Shown in pieces: positions 31,687 to 43,759 of a stretch of 64,000 nt of DNA. Made by a program: the position numbers and the translations under genes. Each line of letters begins with the position of its first letter. Within the stretch, counting starts at the first letter, position 1. Origin of the DNA: Selaginella tamariscina (taxonomy: Eukaryota > Streptophyta > Lycopodiopsida > Selaginellales > Selaginellaceae). The notes beneath the pieces were generated by a model. It searched no databases and had not been told where the DNA came from. It saw only the letters and a program-made list of their open reading frames with translations. The stretch lies in assembly GCA_003024785.1 (NCBI GenBank), contig PUQB01000251.1:287261-351260 (forward strand), in the 5' to 3' direction.

Positions 31687-34600
31687 CTATTGATGTTTCG
31701 AGAAGATTCTGCTGACGTTGACTCTCCAGCTGGCCACACATTTTTCCTTGTCGTCTTCCAAGTTACGATTTTGATCGTATTCCGTGTTAGTATTTAATAC
31801 CGATATTTCTGTGTCCGTCGTATCGTGCCGTTCGTATTCCGGATCATTGTCAAGATCTTGCTCTGGCTTGTTAGTTGTATATTTTTGTATTCGATTTGTA
31901 TTCGTAGTAAGTATGACTTTTGTTGTAGCATCCATCAATATGACCGTGTTGTTCCCTCGTATGTCGGTAATTATACGGTCCATGCCATTTGGACTTGAAT
32001 TTATGACCAATCGGTCGAAGATTCCCTTGATAATGCCATACCATGTCTCCGACTCAGAATATGGGTCGCCGTTGTACTCGTCGTAATCGATCATGCCATG
32101 CCTTAATATGCATTTGTATAGCTCGTATATTAAAAACTGCTTGTTGTCGTTTTTTCATTCAAGTTTTTTCGAGTTGTAATAGTCGTTGCTTAACTTGTTC
32201 TGCCTCTCCAATGCCATATTCAAGCGACATCCGTAATGATGGTATAATATACTCTATTAGGCGTAATTGCTTCCAATCCATATGTAAGTTGAAATGGAGT
32301 AAACTTACGATATGCCCATAATGCTGATGGAAGTTTTCATCCCAGTTTTACGATTAGTGTTTACTATCTTGGTTAGTACGTCTTCAATATATTTTGTTGG
32401 TAGCCTCTGCATGTCCGTTCCTTGTGGATAATACGCAGAGAGGTGTAATGTTTTACCAAAGGTGCCCCGGGGAAACGCGCAGCGGGAAGAAGTAAGTGGC
32501 GGTTGTTCGAGAATGAGATGGGGAAAGACCTATTCGTTGCAAAGTACTTTATGACGTTGTTGACAAATGAGTTCCTTGATCACTATAAGTTCCATTGGAG
32601 CGCCAAATCGTACTACGATATTCTCGTAGATAAACTTAGCTACCCGTATTGCGCGAATCCCGTAATGCGATAGCCTCTGCCCATTTAGTAACATAATCCG
32701 TGAGTACCAATATATATTGATTCCGCTTGCTACTTTTAGGATTGATTGGTCCCATGAAATCCATTCCCCATTTCATAAATGGAGCTAATGGTTCCGTTGG
32801 ATGCAATGGTTGTACTTGATGATGTGGAGCTGGTTGGTGTTCATTGCACTTCAAACACTTTTGACAATAGTCGATAGCGTCCTTGAATAACGTGGGCCAC
32901 CATAATCCAGACTGTAATATTTTTCGTGCGTTAATGTTCCTGCAAAATGTCCGCCATGTTCTCCAGAATGAGCTTCCCGTAATACGGTCTGCACTTCCTC
33001 CATTGGTACACACCTCCTTAACACTTCATCTTTGCCTTTCTTATATAGTATACCTGACACCATGCAGTATGGCTTACATCGTAATACGAGTTGCTTGCGC
33101 TGCTGCGTTGTTGCGTACTTAACCGGTGCTGTTCCAGTAGTTAAGAAATATTCAATATCTTGCAGATATCCTTCGTAATTTCCATGCTTTGGTGGTTGTT
33201 CCTGTTGTACCTGGAATAAGTTAGCATCTGGTAATTCATCATTCACGCCAACACCTTCTTCATATTCGTAATACGACTTAGGAAATCTGCTTGTTGGTGT
33301 AATTTGCCTGGTTTGTGAATGATTTGAAAATCGAACTCCTGTAATAATAAAAACCAGCGTACTAATCTTCCTTCTAGCTTAGTCTTGCTTAGCAAATGTG
33401 TCAAAGCTTGATGATCAACAATGAACTTGACTTTGTTTGCAAGTAAATAATGTCGAAATTTCTTTGCTGCATATACCATTCCGAGAGCTTCTTTTTCCGT
33501 AGTCGTGTAATTTTCTTTGCAGGTGCTAACCGTCGACTTGCGTAATATAATGGTCGATCTTTCCCATCCTCCTGGGTTTGCGTTAATATGCATCCGATAG
33601 CGTATGACGATGCGTCCACTTGTACATGAAACTCCTGTTGCCAATTTGGACTCGCTAAAATAGGAGCCTTCATTAATGCCTTTTCAGTGTATTGAAACTC
33701 TGTTCGCATTCCGCATCCCATTTGAATGGTTGTGTTTTCCTCAACAGCATTGTTAATGGCTTCGCTATTGCTGCATAATTTTTGATAAACCTTCGATGAT
33801 ATCCCATCTTCCCTAAAAGCCGTCGTACTCCACTTACGTCTTTAGGTGGTTGCATTGTTTGTATGACTTTGATTTTATCTTGATCCACCATTATTCCGTC
33901 CTTGCAGATAATGTGTCCAAGCAAAATCCCTGATCTCACGGAAAACACGCACTTCTCCGGATTAAGAGCTATATTGTTCAATCGGCATTTCCCAAACACT
34001 TCGTAAACAGTCCAGTGTATATCTTGTGCTCCATAAATACTGAAATCATCCAAGAAAACTTTCATAAACGTGGTCAAATAATCCCGGAATGTTTCGCTAA
34101 CCAAACGTTGAAAGGTAAATGGTGCATTACATAGCCCAAAAGGCATCACGCGATACGCATATGTACCCCAAGGACTGATGAATGCCGTTTTCGGTTGATC
34201 CTCAGGATCTACTTGAACTTGGTTGTATCCTGAAAATCCATCCAGAAAAGAATACATTTCATGTCCTGCTACTGTATCCAACAATTCTTCGGTGAATGGT
34301 ATTGGGTACGTATCTGCCTCGTTACATCATTCAACTTCTTATAATTGACACAGATACGTAATTTGCCATTCTTCTTTGGGACTACGACTATTGGTGATAA
34401 CCATTGCGGTTTTCAATTGGATATATGAATCCAGCCTGTAATAATTGTCCACTTCTTCTCTCACTTTCGCTAAAAATGTTGGATTCATTCGATATGCTTG
34501 CTGTTTCCTCGGAACTGCTGTGGTAATAATTCTATCTTATGAGTACAAATCGTAGGTGGAACTCCCTTAAGATCTTCGTAGCTCCATGCAAAAACATCTG

Positions 34601-35543
34601 CATTTTGACGTAGTACTGCTATCAATTGTCTTCGGTATTCCGGCTCGAGATCAACTGCTATTCGTACACTTTTCGTGGTCCATATTCACTTGTTTTAATT
34701 TCAACTTCTTCAGTCTTCTCATTCGTAGTAATTTCCAGTTTTTGTTGAGTACGTATCTTTGTTCATGCTCCGTCTCGAATTGTAACTGCTGCTGCACAGG
34801 TTGTTTAAACTTATCCGTTAGTCCAAGAGTATTCATGTGTTGGTGTTGTTGATCACTAGTTACTACGTCATCTGGTATAAATCCGCTTGTGCTATCTCTA
34901 TGAGGTCTGGATTACTTTCGAATAGGAGTTTTTCTTCTTCCTTCAAACCGTAATGCCAGTCGAAATCCTCCATTTGCAATGGTCGGGTCGGTCGTCCTAT
35001 TGGTTTCTTCTGCTGCGTTCGAACAACCGCTTCTCGTCCACTCTTATAGAGTACCATTTCGTCATGCTCCCAATTGTGTCGTACTTTTGCATCCCTTAAC
35101 CATGGTCTTCCAACAATATTTGGTATGGTTTACTAGTCTGCTCGATACGTAATACGACTAAAGACACCTTAAACTTGATTCCTGCAATTTCCATACACAC
35201 AGATCTGATTATACCAATGGGTCTTACTTTCCTCTGATCAAGCATTTTCAATAGGCCCAAGTCCCAATTGTTTGCAAGTCTGTTCTTCAATTATGTTGAC
35301 TCCTGAACCTCCATCAATAGGTATATTCTGAATATTGTTTTTACCAATTCGAGCCGTAATCATTGGCACCTCCTCATCCCAGTCCTTCTCATCTGTAAGA
35401 ACTTCCGTGGTATTCACTCCTACCTGACTTGTATCGCCTTGAATATTACTGACGTCCAAAGCATTTGTTATCTGTGTTCGTAAAAATGGTGCTAATGTCA
35501 GTAACTCCCTTATAGTTAACTGTACAGGTTGTTGCAGAATCAC
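31687..35543 (-). pseudogene. Ty3/gypsy pol: protease, reverse transcriptase, RNase H, integrase; frameshifted
   Basis: Protease near 35400-35240 has IPIDGGSGVNIIEEQ. Reverse transcriptase near 34460-33700 has FSGYNQVQVDPEDQPKTAFI, YRVMPFGLCNAPFTFQR and KVFLDDFSIYG, with the catalytic Asp pair intact. RNase H near 33720-33300 gives HVQVDASSYAIG, EKEALGMVYA and DHQALTHLL. Integrase near 33050-32100 shows a decayed H2C2 finger (CLKCNEHQ), WGMDFMGPINPKS and a later YYPQG block. Its C-terminal region runs on to about 31690. Frame breaks at roughly 34300, 33650, 33245, 32640 and 32440 prevent translation of one polyprotein. Confidence 0.88.
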
Positions 35544-35748
35544 CGCAACAATACGATCTCCAAGTGGTACTGTTGATGTAGATTGCTGTGAATGCGTGCT
35601 ATTTCATTAATCATCGAGTCTTGATTTTCCCCTTGTTGCATTTTCTGAATTTGATCAGTTACTCGTTGTACTGTAGCCTTTTCTTTCTCCCAATTCTTGC
35701 GTATTGGTTCCTCTTTGTTTGGCTCCATTCGTACTCGCTTGGCTCGTG

Positions 35749-37302
35749 TTACCGCATACGTCTCAGTTGAGGGTAATTCTGCATCTTGCTCCCATTTACA
35801 CTCGAAATTTTGTTCTTGATACTCATCTGGTAAGTCATCCTCTTGTTGAACTTCAATTCTCCGTGTTGCTGGTTCAGTGGATGATGTTCCGGTTTAATTT
35901 CACGTTGTGGACATTCTGGTGAATAATGTCCCAACTTCCCCATGTGTAACAGCGAATATTGTTAAGTCGATTACATTCAGTAGAATAATGTCCTTTTTCT
36001 CCACATCTAAAACATGTCACATTCGGATTCTGTCCTCGTAATGCTGGTGGAGGTGGTATTGGTGGTAATAACGGTGGTCCTGACTGTGCCGGAGCTGGTA
36101 ACAAAGGTTGTCCTCTGCGTGGTACATCCATATTATTACTTTGCCGGTAAAATGCTCCGGATTCACGGGGAAATCTCCTTCCATTTCCATTTCTGCGTTC
36201 CCCATTATACGATCTTTGTGGATAGTCGTATGAATTAGCATTCCGTGGTGGTGGATAATCGTATGATTAGCATTCCGATTGTTGTTCCATCTAGGTGGTG
36301 GTGGAAAATTGTCAGTACGTCCCATGTTCCGACATTGCCTCGCTTCATGACCTATTCCTCCACACATCTGACATTTGGGTATCTTACATTCAGAAGAATT
36401 ATGCCCTCATTCTTGCATGTTGTACAAAATATTGCTTTGGTTCTTGATCGTATTTCGCTATCCTTCCGGTATTGCCTTCTTGTTTCCCGTTCATCTCATC
36501 TACATATTTTGGGTATCACCACTTCAAGTTGTTCTGCTTCTTTAATTGCTTCAACTAAATCAGGCGGTTTGATCAGTCGTACTTGAAGCTGTAAATTGTC
36601 TCGTAGTCCGTTGATATACCATTTCTTTGCAATTTATCACTGATATCTCCGACCTCGCAACGATTATATAATCTCCGAAATCGTCGAGTGTAATCCTCCA
36701 CTGCCTCAGTAGGTCCTTGTCGTATTTCTTGCAACTGCACTGTCATCTCGCTTTTGATACTTTCGTACATAATAATTCCTGAATACTGTAAGTAGTACGC
36801 TGTACTTATCGATTGTGTTAGCATTTTTAATACCAATCGCTAGCATCTCCCTTCAACGTAAATGGAAATATTCGTAATTTCTCATCTTCATCCTTGATTT
36901 CATTGGCTATGCACGCCTTCTCAAACTGCTGAATATGCCGATTCGTATCTTCATTCTCAAGACCTGAAAAAGTAGCTGGTATTACCTTCCCCGTAATTGT
37001 TAATGTTCCCATCTCGTCCGGTAATTCTTCTAACAATAGTTCCCAGTTTCCTCGCGTTGATATTCGGGACTCGTGATTCACTCCTTTCTCTCTCTGTGGC
37101 TTCACCGCACTTTGTCGTTTGTTGCTCCTGTCCTCGAGCTTCGACTTGTTCCTTTCTTCTCTGTTCCTCACGTTCTTCAATCCTCTTCCGTGTCTATTAC
37201 TGCTTGTCGCCGTACATACCGCTCCTCGCGTTCTCTTTGTTGTCTCTGCTTAATTTCTTCATATCTTTGGCGTTCTGCAAGAATACGTCGATAATCATCC
37301 AT
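35749..37302 (-). pseudogene. Ty3/gypsy gag, frameshifted
   Basis: The likely start is the ATG at 37302 (MDDYRRILAERQRYEEIKQR), an Arg/Glu-rich coiled leader. Capsid-like blocks follow at about 37000-36600 (ATFSGLENED, FTLKGDASDWY, QEIRQGPTEAVEDYTRRFRR). Three CCHC zinc knuckles lie at about 36365 (CGGIGHEARQC), 36020 (CFRCGEKGHYSTEC) and 35935 (KLGHYSPECP, first half out of frame). The retrotransposon-gag family packages element RNA. At least four frame changes. Confidence 0.85.
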
Positions 37303-37494
37303 TCACCTACTATACCCACAGATCCATTCTCACGAGGTCTTCGGCTCACTTTGCTCCATTTCCGCCATAGCTACACCAATCGCATCCAAGACTCTCGCCT
37401 AGTCTCAATCTTTTTCCTTTCGTCACAACTCCTTTGAGTATCAATCCTCTCCTGTTACATATTACAAACACATTATCAATCACCTACTAACACG

Positions 37495-37516
37495 ACCATC
37501 CCTCCGTGGTCGCCAT
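37495..37516 (-). other. Primer binding site of the Ty3/gypsy element
   Basis: Two bases inside the 5' LTR the minus strand reads TGGCGACCACGGAGGGATGG, a PBS-like block starting with the required TGG. The priming tRNA is not certain; an Arg-type tRNA is possible. Confidence 0.6.
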
Positions 37517-37517
37517 A

Positions 37518-38115
37518 TGTTAACCCGTAATTTCCTACCCTCGTATCGATTGAAATCGATAAACCCGTACTAAGGGTCTACCGGATTGAGTTGGACGTAA
37601 TCAGACATCAGAAAGTCAGGAAAGGGTAAGGATGGCAAGGTGTATAGCAGGTAGCAGTACTATGGATCCCGTCACAGTACTGGAAAATAAGAAAGTATAC
37701 TACATCACAGAAATATGAGTAAGAGATAGACGTATTGAGAGAGAAAGGAAACTTATATTATGTCCGCTCACGGCACATAGTACAAATAACAGTATACTCG
37801 GGATGCCCTTCTAGTCCTAATCTGGTCTATTTATACCCGTACTCTAGATCCCGTACTAGCAGTTATCACAACTGCCTCCTAGCCTTATCCATTCGGTTAC
37901 TGTAACTCCTTCTTATCCTTATCCATAAATGCCGTACTCCGCTGCTACCGTATTGCGGTGACGCCCCGTATTGCGGTGGTGCATCAGTAACTCGTACTCC
38001 GATATATCCTTTCCACTCTCGGTTTTCCACAATATATATTGTTTTTGATATTTTCTCATTATATTGCCCATGAAATAATAAGAAATTCTACTAATGTCTA
38101 ACTATGCTCCTAACA
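37518..38115 (-). repeat. 5' LTR of the Ty3/gypsy element
   Basis: Same ends and sequence as 28963-29572, differing by scattered substitutions and 1-6 base indels. It carries the promoter for minus-strand transcription. Confidence 0.92.
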
Positions 38116-39202
38116 ACATTTCCCTTGGAGATGTCTTTATTGTAGTCTTGTATTGTGAAGTCCATGTCCCGTTCAATTGTGAGGTCTCCATTTGCTTAGA
38201 TTTTGTCTCATCATTATAATTTCTAGTCAGCATAGAATTCGAGAATCACTTCTTACTCTTTTGGCAAATTAAGGTAGTTTACATCCCATGTTTGGCCATC
38301 CTTTGTATCGATAATGATTTGTCCACCTTAACTTCCACCATTACTACACCATGCTATGTGTCATGGATGCTATGGTGCCCAAATCACACTAAAGGTCCTC
38401 AATGTTTTGTTCTTTCCATATGTTAAGAAGCTTTGTCTTTTCAAAGAGACTCAAACTGGGAAGTGTGTGAGTTCATAATGTCCATTTGCTAGTAGGCTTT
38501 TAGGCTAATAAAATACTTTGAAATCTGCAATGTCCTTATTAACATGGAAATTTTTTATGTGTGCAAAAATCTACACAATATAAGAAATGTTTCCTATTAA
38601 AGTTTAAAGATTTCATCTTTATAATAGTTTTATATATAATATTTATCTCATCAAGGATAACATTTTATTTTGGCCATTGCCATGATAACGATATTTTACT
38701 CATAAAACAATAATATATTCATTAAATAATAATCATAATTATACACTTGCATTACTAAAATGATTACTAAGAAATAATAAGTATGCATACTTATTTTTCT
38801 TTTAAAAATTCATTTTTTTTTATGCATTACCCTCCTCTGTATCTCTCTCCATAAATTTCTTTATTGTCCTCCATAGCTCTTCATCCCTAAGTAAATCATG
38901 TTCTCCTCTACCTCTTCCTACTAATCTCCTCCATAATTTCTTTATTGTCCTCCATAGCTCTTCATCCCTAAGTAAATCATGTCCTCCTCTACCTCTTCCT
39001 ATTAATCTTTCACTTGGGTGGATTCTTCCTACCACGTGTCAAATTCGAACCAGCGACCTACTGTCAATACTAAAAGCACTCAAATCCTAAACCTAAACTT
39101 GAGAAACGTGCTTTGTCACATATTGTGTGTGTGGGAGAAGACATCCACGTTCTCAGGTACGCAGGTTCTGCATATATAATGTAGTAATTCAAGCATGCGC
39201 AA
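38116..39202. other. Intergenic AT-rich DNA with one tandem duplication
   Basis: No gene seen. An 81-bp unit (CCATAGCTCTTCATCCCTAA and neighbours) is repeated directly at about 38848-39008. The rest is AT-rich. The last 100 bases before 39203 should hold the PPR promoter, but no clear TATA box stands out. Confidence 0.5.
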
Positions 39203-40978
39203 ATGGATAAGACATTTGGATTAGTTTCTGAGAGCCTGCAACTTTGGAGATACAGGGCAAGGTACAAAGGCTTGAAACAAGGAGAACAAGAGAGTGCGCT
39301 TAAGAGGTTTGTTTCTGCAGTGAAGCAATGTACTAAGACTAGAGACTTTGACCGAGGTAAACGATTACATTCGGATGCAGTGGCAGGTAGATTCCACAAT
39401 AACAAGTACGTAGCTGCAGCTTTTATCAGTATGTATGCGAAATGTGGGAGTATCCAACGCGCACGGGAAGTGTTCGATAACACGAGCGATCGGGACGTTG
39501 TGACATGGACTTCAGTCATTCTGGGATACGTGGAGAATGGGGAAAGCTCCCTAGCTATGGAGTTGTTTGAGAGGATGGACTGTGAACCCGACAGCTTTGC
39601 ATATTGTGCAGTATTGAAGGCGTGTGCAGCTGAGAAGAAGGTTTTTCTCGAGAAAGGGATGGCCATTCACGAGCAAGTAAGGATCCGAGGTCTCGATTCT
39701 GACCTAGTCGTGGCGACCGCGCTGGTAGACATGTACTGCAAAAGCGGCTGCATGCACCTGGCTCAGGAAGTCTTTGATAGAATGGCTCGTAAGGATGTTG
39801 TTACATGGACGTGTCTCATTATGGGATACGTGGAGAATGGTGAAAACCTCGTAGCGATGGAGTTGTTTGCCAAGATGGACTGCGACCCGACGTATGTATC
39901 ATATGTTGCCGTAGTGAAGGCATGTGCTCGTCTCGAGGAAGGGACTTCCATACACGAGCAAATCAAGCAGCGTGGGTTTGAATCTCAGATACGTGTGGCA
40001 AGCGCGTTGATAGACATGTACGGGAAGTGCGGCAGCATGTACCATGCAAGCGAGGTCTTCAAAGGGATGCCTCGTCAGGATTTGGTTGCATGGAATAGCC
40101 TCCTTATGGGATACGTGGAGAATAGGGAAAGCTCTAGAGCTCTAGATATGTTTGTGGAGATGGAATGTGAACCAGACTGTTACACATACGTTGCTGTACT
40201 GAAGGCGTGCGTCTGCTTAGCTGCATTACCGTATGGGAATTGGATTCATTCTCGACTCTGTGTGCATGGATACGAAGAAGATCAAGTAGTAGCGAACACC
40301 TTGGTCGACTTATATGGGAAGTGTGGGAGCATAGCTAAGGCTGAGTTGTTGTTGAACAGCATGTACTCCCCGGACACTGTATCTTGGAATGCATTGATAT
40401 CGGGATATACCTCACTCGGGGACTCCAAGCAGGTGTTTTTAAATGTAAAGAAGATGCAGCAAGCCGGTCTAGAAACAGATCGTGTCACATGCATCTGTTA
40501 CCTCACCGCCTGCAGTCACGCAGGGCTTGTAGAACAAGGTAAAAACTATTTCAAAAACATGTCTAAGTATGGTGTAAAACCGAGTTTAGAACACTATAAC
40601 TGCGTGGTAGACATGTTGGGGAGAGCTAACAGGTTAGAGGAGGCCTTACATATTATCAATAGCATGCCTTATGAAGGCAATTCATACACATGGACTAGTT
40701 TGCTAGGGGCTTGTAGAAAATGGAAGAACTTAGAAGTGGGGAAAGTTGCATTTGACGCCTTAGTTGATCTCGACAAGGAAAATGCAGCTGCTTACGTGTT
40801 GATGGGTGATATCCACTTAAACCCTAAACCTAAAACTCCCGTTGGGGAACGTATATATGTATTATATTTAACTATTGTTACTTTTTTTTTATATTATATG
40901 TATTCCTTTTTTATATATGTATTTTATTTAGATAAAAAAGACTTGTCTATTACCTTTTTTTTATATGTTAAAGGTTGA
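39203..40978 (+). CDS. PLS-class pentatricopeptide repeat protein, C-terminus lost
   Basis: A single intronless frame of 591 codons. From about residue 40 it is an array of P, L and S repeats with typical motifs: ISMYAKCGSIQRAREVF, RDVVTWTSVILGYVENGESS, CEPDSFAYCAVLKACA, then three more such blocks. An E-type region (LEHYNCVVDMLGRANRLEEA, WTSLLGACRKWKNLEVGKVA) ends near residue 535. PPR proteins of this class bind organelle transcripts and usually direct C-to-U editing. The protein would be imported into plastid or mitochondrion; the N-terminus is basic but short. After AAAYVLMGDIH the frame runs into AT-rich DNA coding a hydrophobic tail, where E+ and DYW domains would be expected. The join lies near a CCCTAAACC motif (40822-40830). 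It may need a partner DYW protein or be inactive. Confidence 0.85.
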   Translation: MDKTFGLVSESLQLWRYRARYKGLKQGEQESALKRFVSAVKQCTKTRDFDRGKRLHSDAVAGRFHNNKYVAAAFISMYAKCGSIQRAREVFDNTSDRDVVTWTSVILGYVENGESSLAMELFERMDCEPDSFAYCAVLKACAAEKKVFLEKGMAIHEQVRIRGLDSDLVVATALVDMYCKSGCMHLAQEVFDRMARKDVVTWTCLIMGYVENGENLVAMELFAKMDCDPTYVSYVAVVKACARLEEGTSIHEQIKQRGFESQIRVASALIDMYGKCGSMYHASEVFKGMPRQDLVAWNSLLMGYVENRESSRALDMFVEMECEPDCYTYVAVLKACVCLAALPYGNWIHSRLCVHGYEEDQVVANTLVDLYGKCGSIAKAELLLNSMYSPDTVSWNALISGYTSLGDSKQVFLNVKKMQQAGLETDRVTCICYLTACSHAGLVEQGKNYFKNMSKYGVKPSLEHYNCVVDMLGRANRLEEALHIINSMPYEGNSYTWTSLLGACRKWKNLEVGKVAFDALVDLDKENAAAYVLMGDIHLNPKPKTPVGERIYVLYLTIVTFFLYYMYSFFIYVFYLDKKDLSITFFLYVKG

Positions 40979-41066
40979 CATACATATATAAGGAGAGACT
41001 AAGGGTGTATACAACATGCTTATATAGGGAGGACTACACTGCCTTATAGGGAGAACTACACTCCAG

Positions 41067-42661
41067 ATGAATTCCTTTGCCAGATTATGTTTATGTTTTG
41101 CACTGGTTATCGTCCCTCTACTCCATGCTGGATGTGTAGATGCTGCACGCCCTTCTCACGATGCAGATGCTCCACTGGGAGTGAACTGGGGGAGGCGTAC
41201 ATCCCATAGCCTCCCACCAAAGTTGGTCGTAGATATGCTACTTGCAAATGGTATCACCAACGTGAAGATATTCGATACAGATCCCCAGATTCTAAACGCT
41301 GTCCGTGGAACTCCTATCGAGATCATGGTGGCTGTCCCAAACCATTTGCTCGAACCCCTTGCAACTGAGAACGGAGCTGCGGACCGGTGGTTGCATGAAA
41401 ATATCATCGGTTATCTTCCCAATGTAAATATCAAGTAAGTATATAGAAAATCTTTATAAAAAATTCACTAAATATATATGTGTTACAGATATATTGCAGT
41501 CGGGAATGAGCCTTTACTACTGAACTATGGAGGCCTTTTTAAGGACTCCATATATCTTGCTTTCAAAAACGTGGTGGATGCGGTTAAGAAAGCTGGGCTT
41601 ATAGACAAGATCAAGGTGACCGTCCCACTGACTTCGGACATGCTTGACAACGGAGGGAGCTGGCGGCCGTCCAATGCCGTTTTCCGGGACGATCTCATTA
41701 GGGACATTGAATCCATTGCAGATTTACTATCGGAAACGCGTGCGCCTTTCACCGTCAATATATACCCGTTCTACAGCATGATCCAGGACCAGAGCTTCCC
41801 GCTGGACTTTGCGTTCTGTGATGACATCGGAATCAGGAACGCCATGGTCGACGGAGACAAGGTGTACAGCAACTCTCTGGATGCCACCTACGACATGCTG
41901 CTGGCTGCCCTGAAGAAAATCGGACGATCAGACTTGGAAGTAGTCGTTGGTGAGATCGGCTGGCCGACCGAGGGGCATCCGGCCACAAACGTTTCACTCG
42001 CCCGCCGGTTTGTGCAGTCGCTTGTTAGGCACCTCCCCAACGGTTCCCCCGTTAGCAGGAAGCCGATCAAAGCGTACCTGTTTGGTCTGTTTGATGAGGA
42101 TGGTAAGGAGGTGATCAATGCTAACTTTGAGAGGCACTGGGGACTGTTTGCTTACGATGGTAAGGCAAAGTATCCTCTAGACCTATCGGGTTCGGGTACC
42201 GAGTTGGTGGAGGCCAAAGGGGTGACGTACTTACCACAGTCGTGGTGTGTCTATAATGGGCGTGCAAAGTCTGCAAGGGATCTCCATAAGCTGAGATTGA
42301 ACGTGAACCATGCTTGCGACCGTGCCGACTGCACCGCTATAGAAGACGGGGGATCGTGCAGCAACATTTCGGATCTAGACAAGGCTTCGTACGCGTTCAA
42401 TAGCTACTATCAGATGCACAACCAGGCTAAGGAGAGCTGCGAGTTCCACGGGTTTCTAACATCACTGCAACCAAGCCTTCGGTGGGTTCGTGTCCATTCA
42501 ATGTGCAGCTAGACAATGTGAAACTTGGGAACCCTTCTAGCATTCCCACCAGTGAAGGAACCCCCGATAATCCATCTATGGAATCGTCCGGAGTCACTTC
42601 CATATATGGATATGCTAACCTTCTAGTTATGTCCGCATTCTTAATCTTTCAGCTTTTGTAA
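41067..42661 (+). CDS. Glucan endo-1,3-beta-glucosidase (GH17) with X8 domain and GPI signal, frame break near the end
   Basis: Exons 41067-41434 and 41489-42512 (54-base GT-AG intron). A signal peptide (LCLCFALVIVPLLHAGCVDA) precedes the GH17 barrel (APLGVNWGR). The acid/base Glu is in YIAVGNEP and the nucleophile Glu in VVVGEIGWPTEG. The X8/CBM43 carbohydrate-binding domain begins WCVYNGRAK with its Cys pattern (NHACDRADCTAI, YAFNSYYQ). As read the frame stops at 42512. From GGG at 42450-42452, one extra G would give VSNITATKPSVGSCPFN (the expected X8 end). A Ser/Pro linker and a hydrophobic tail (GYANLLVMSAFLIFQLL, stop 42659-42661) would follow, typical of a GPI anchor signal. It acts on cell-wall or plasmodesmal callose. 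The single-base loss is either a mutation or an assembly error. Confidence 0.87.
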
Positions 42662-43129
42662 AACTCCAATAACTTTAATATTGTAACGTAATCATTTACA
42701 TCATAATATTTTTTAAATTAATAAATATTATAGTTTAAACTATATATATAGATATATTGATTTTATATAATTTCTAATATATAAATGTATTTTTATTTTA
42801 AATATTATGTATAATTACTATTGATATGTTAAGTATGAAGTATACTAAAAGTGATAATTAAATGAACTAAATCAAATTAAAAGGAAAAATTTAATTTAAT
42901 GAAATACTTCTCTATGGTTTATATCACAATAGTAATATCAACTAAGAAATAATTAATAATATTATTTATGCTAATACTTATAATTCTGGTAAATTAAATG
43001 AGATTTATCACATAAATTAATAAACAAGACTCAAATAACATAAAAAGTTTTATGTTTGCGAACAGAATATACGTTTTAATTTAAGGAACATACCAACTAT
43101 ATATCTTTCTAACGTCTTGTACACAAGAT
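42662..43129. other. AT-rich intergenic DNA, no gene seen
   Basis: Only A/T tracts are visible between the glucanase and the tRNA relic. Confidence 0.5.
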
Positions 43130-43213
43130 CCGACCTTAGTTCAGTTGGTAGAGCGAAAGACTGTGGTCTATACGGGTATCGTTAGGTCGCTGGTTCGATT
43201 TCGACAAGTCGGA
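43130..43213 (+). pseudogene. Intron-containing tRNA-Tyr relic with GTG instead of GTA anticodon
   Basis: The acceptor strands CCGACCT and AAGTCGG pair with one mismatch. The D arm TTAGTTCAGTTGGTAGAGCG and the GTTAGGTCGC..GGTTCGA segment are those of plant tRNA-Tyr. Exon 1 reads GACTGTGG where plant tRNA-Tyr has GACTGTAG, changing the anticodon to GTG (His). A short intron (about TCTATACGGGT) follows. The T stem (GCTGG/TCGAC) is mispaired. Probably not functional. Confidence 0.75.
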
Positions 43214-43759
43214 TTTTTTAAATTACTTTATTTTGCCTAGTTTACCTTATGACTAAGTAACATACATAAATGTACCTCAACGTGGACTGCAGAGAACCTC
43301 AAAACCGAACAGGCACAAGTAAGAGAAAGAATTGGACAGAAAAAGTATGCATCTTTATGCTAAATAGTATTAAATAATTTTAAACTCAAATGCTTAAGTA
43401 AACTAATAGAGTTAGACTACATTAATTATTTTTTCTTAATTAAAATAAATAATTGAATTAGCAAATAGTTAACTGTAAATTATTGGTTAATAATTAGCTA
43501 AATAAGTTCATATATTTAGAGTTCAATGTATTACATACATTACTAATACATTTATATTTGTATAATACAAGGAGAGGAAATTCACCACAAGCACCGTAGC
43601 TGGGGAGATGCTTCGCATATCCATCGTGGACGATGCGTGATTGACCGCGGACCAGATCTGGACCGTCGGGTACTCGTCGACGTGGCACGATCCCTGTGTC
43701 GTGATAAAATATATAACTCATTTCTCTGTGTGCCCTTAAATTTCAATTTCCCGTGTTGT
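43214..43759. other. Intergenic DNA, no gene seen
   Basis: AT-rich up to 43560. A less AT-rich stretch at 43570-43690 has short open frames on both strands but no motif I recognise. Confidence 0.45.

Larger units (their letters stand above)
28963..38115 (-). mobile_element. Full-length Ty3/gypsy retrotransposon (non-chromovirus, Athila/Tat-like)
   Basis: Two LTRs, 28963-29572 and 37518-38115, flank a 7.9-kb interior that reads on the minus strand as gag, protease, reverse transcriptase, RNase H, integrase and an extra 3' region. Four bases, ACAT, flank both ends (28959-28962 and 38116-38119), a possible partly decayed target-site duplication. The protease DGGSG core, the FLDDFS reverse transcriptase box and the WGMDFMGP integrase motif fit the plant non-chromovirus branch. 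Many small indels break gag and pol, and the LTRs differ by several indels. Confidence 0.9.
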
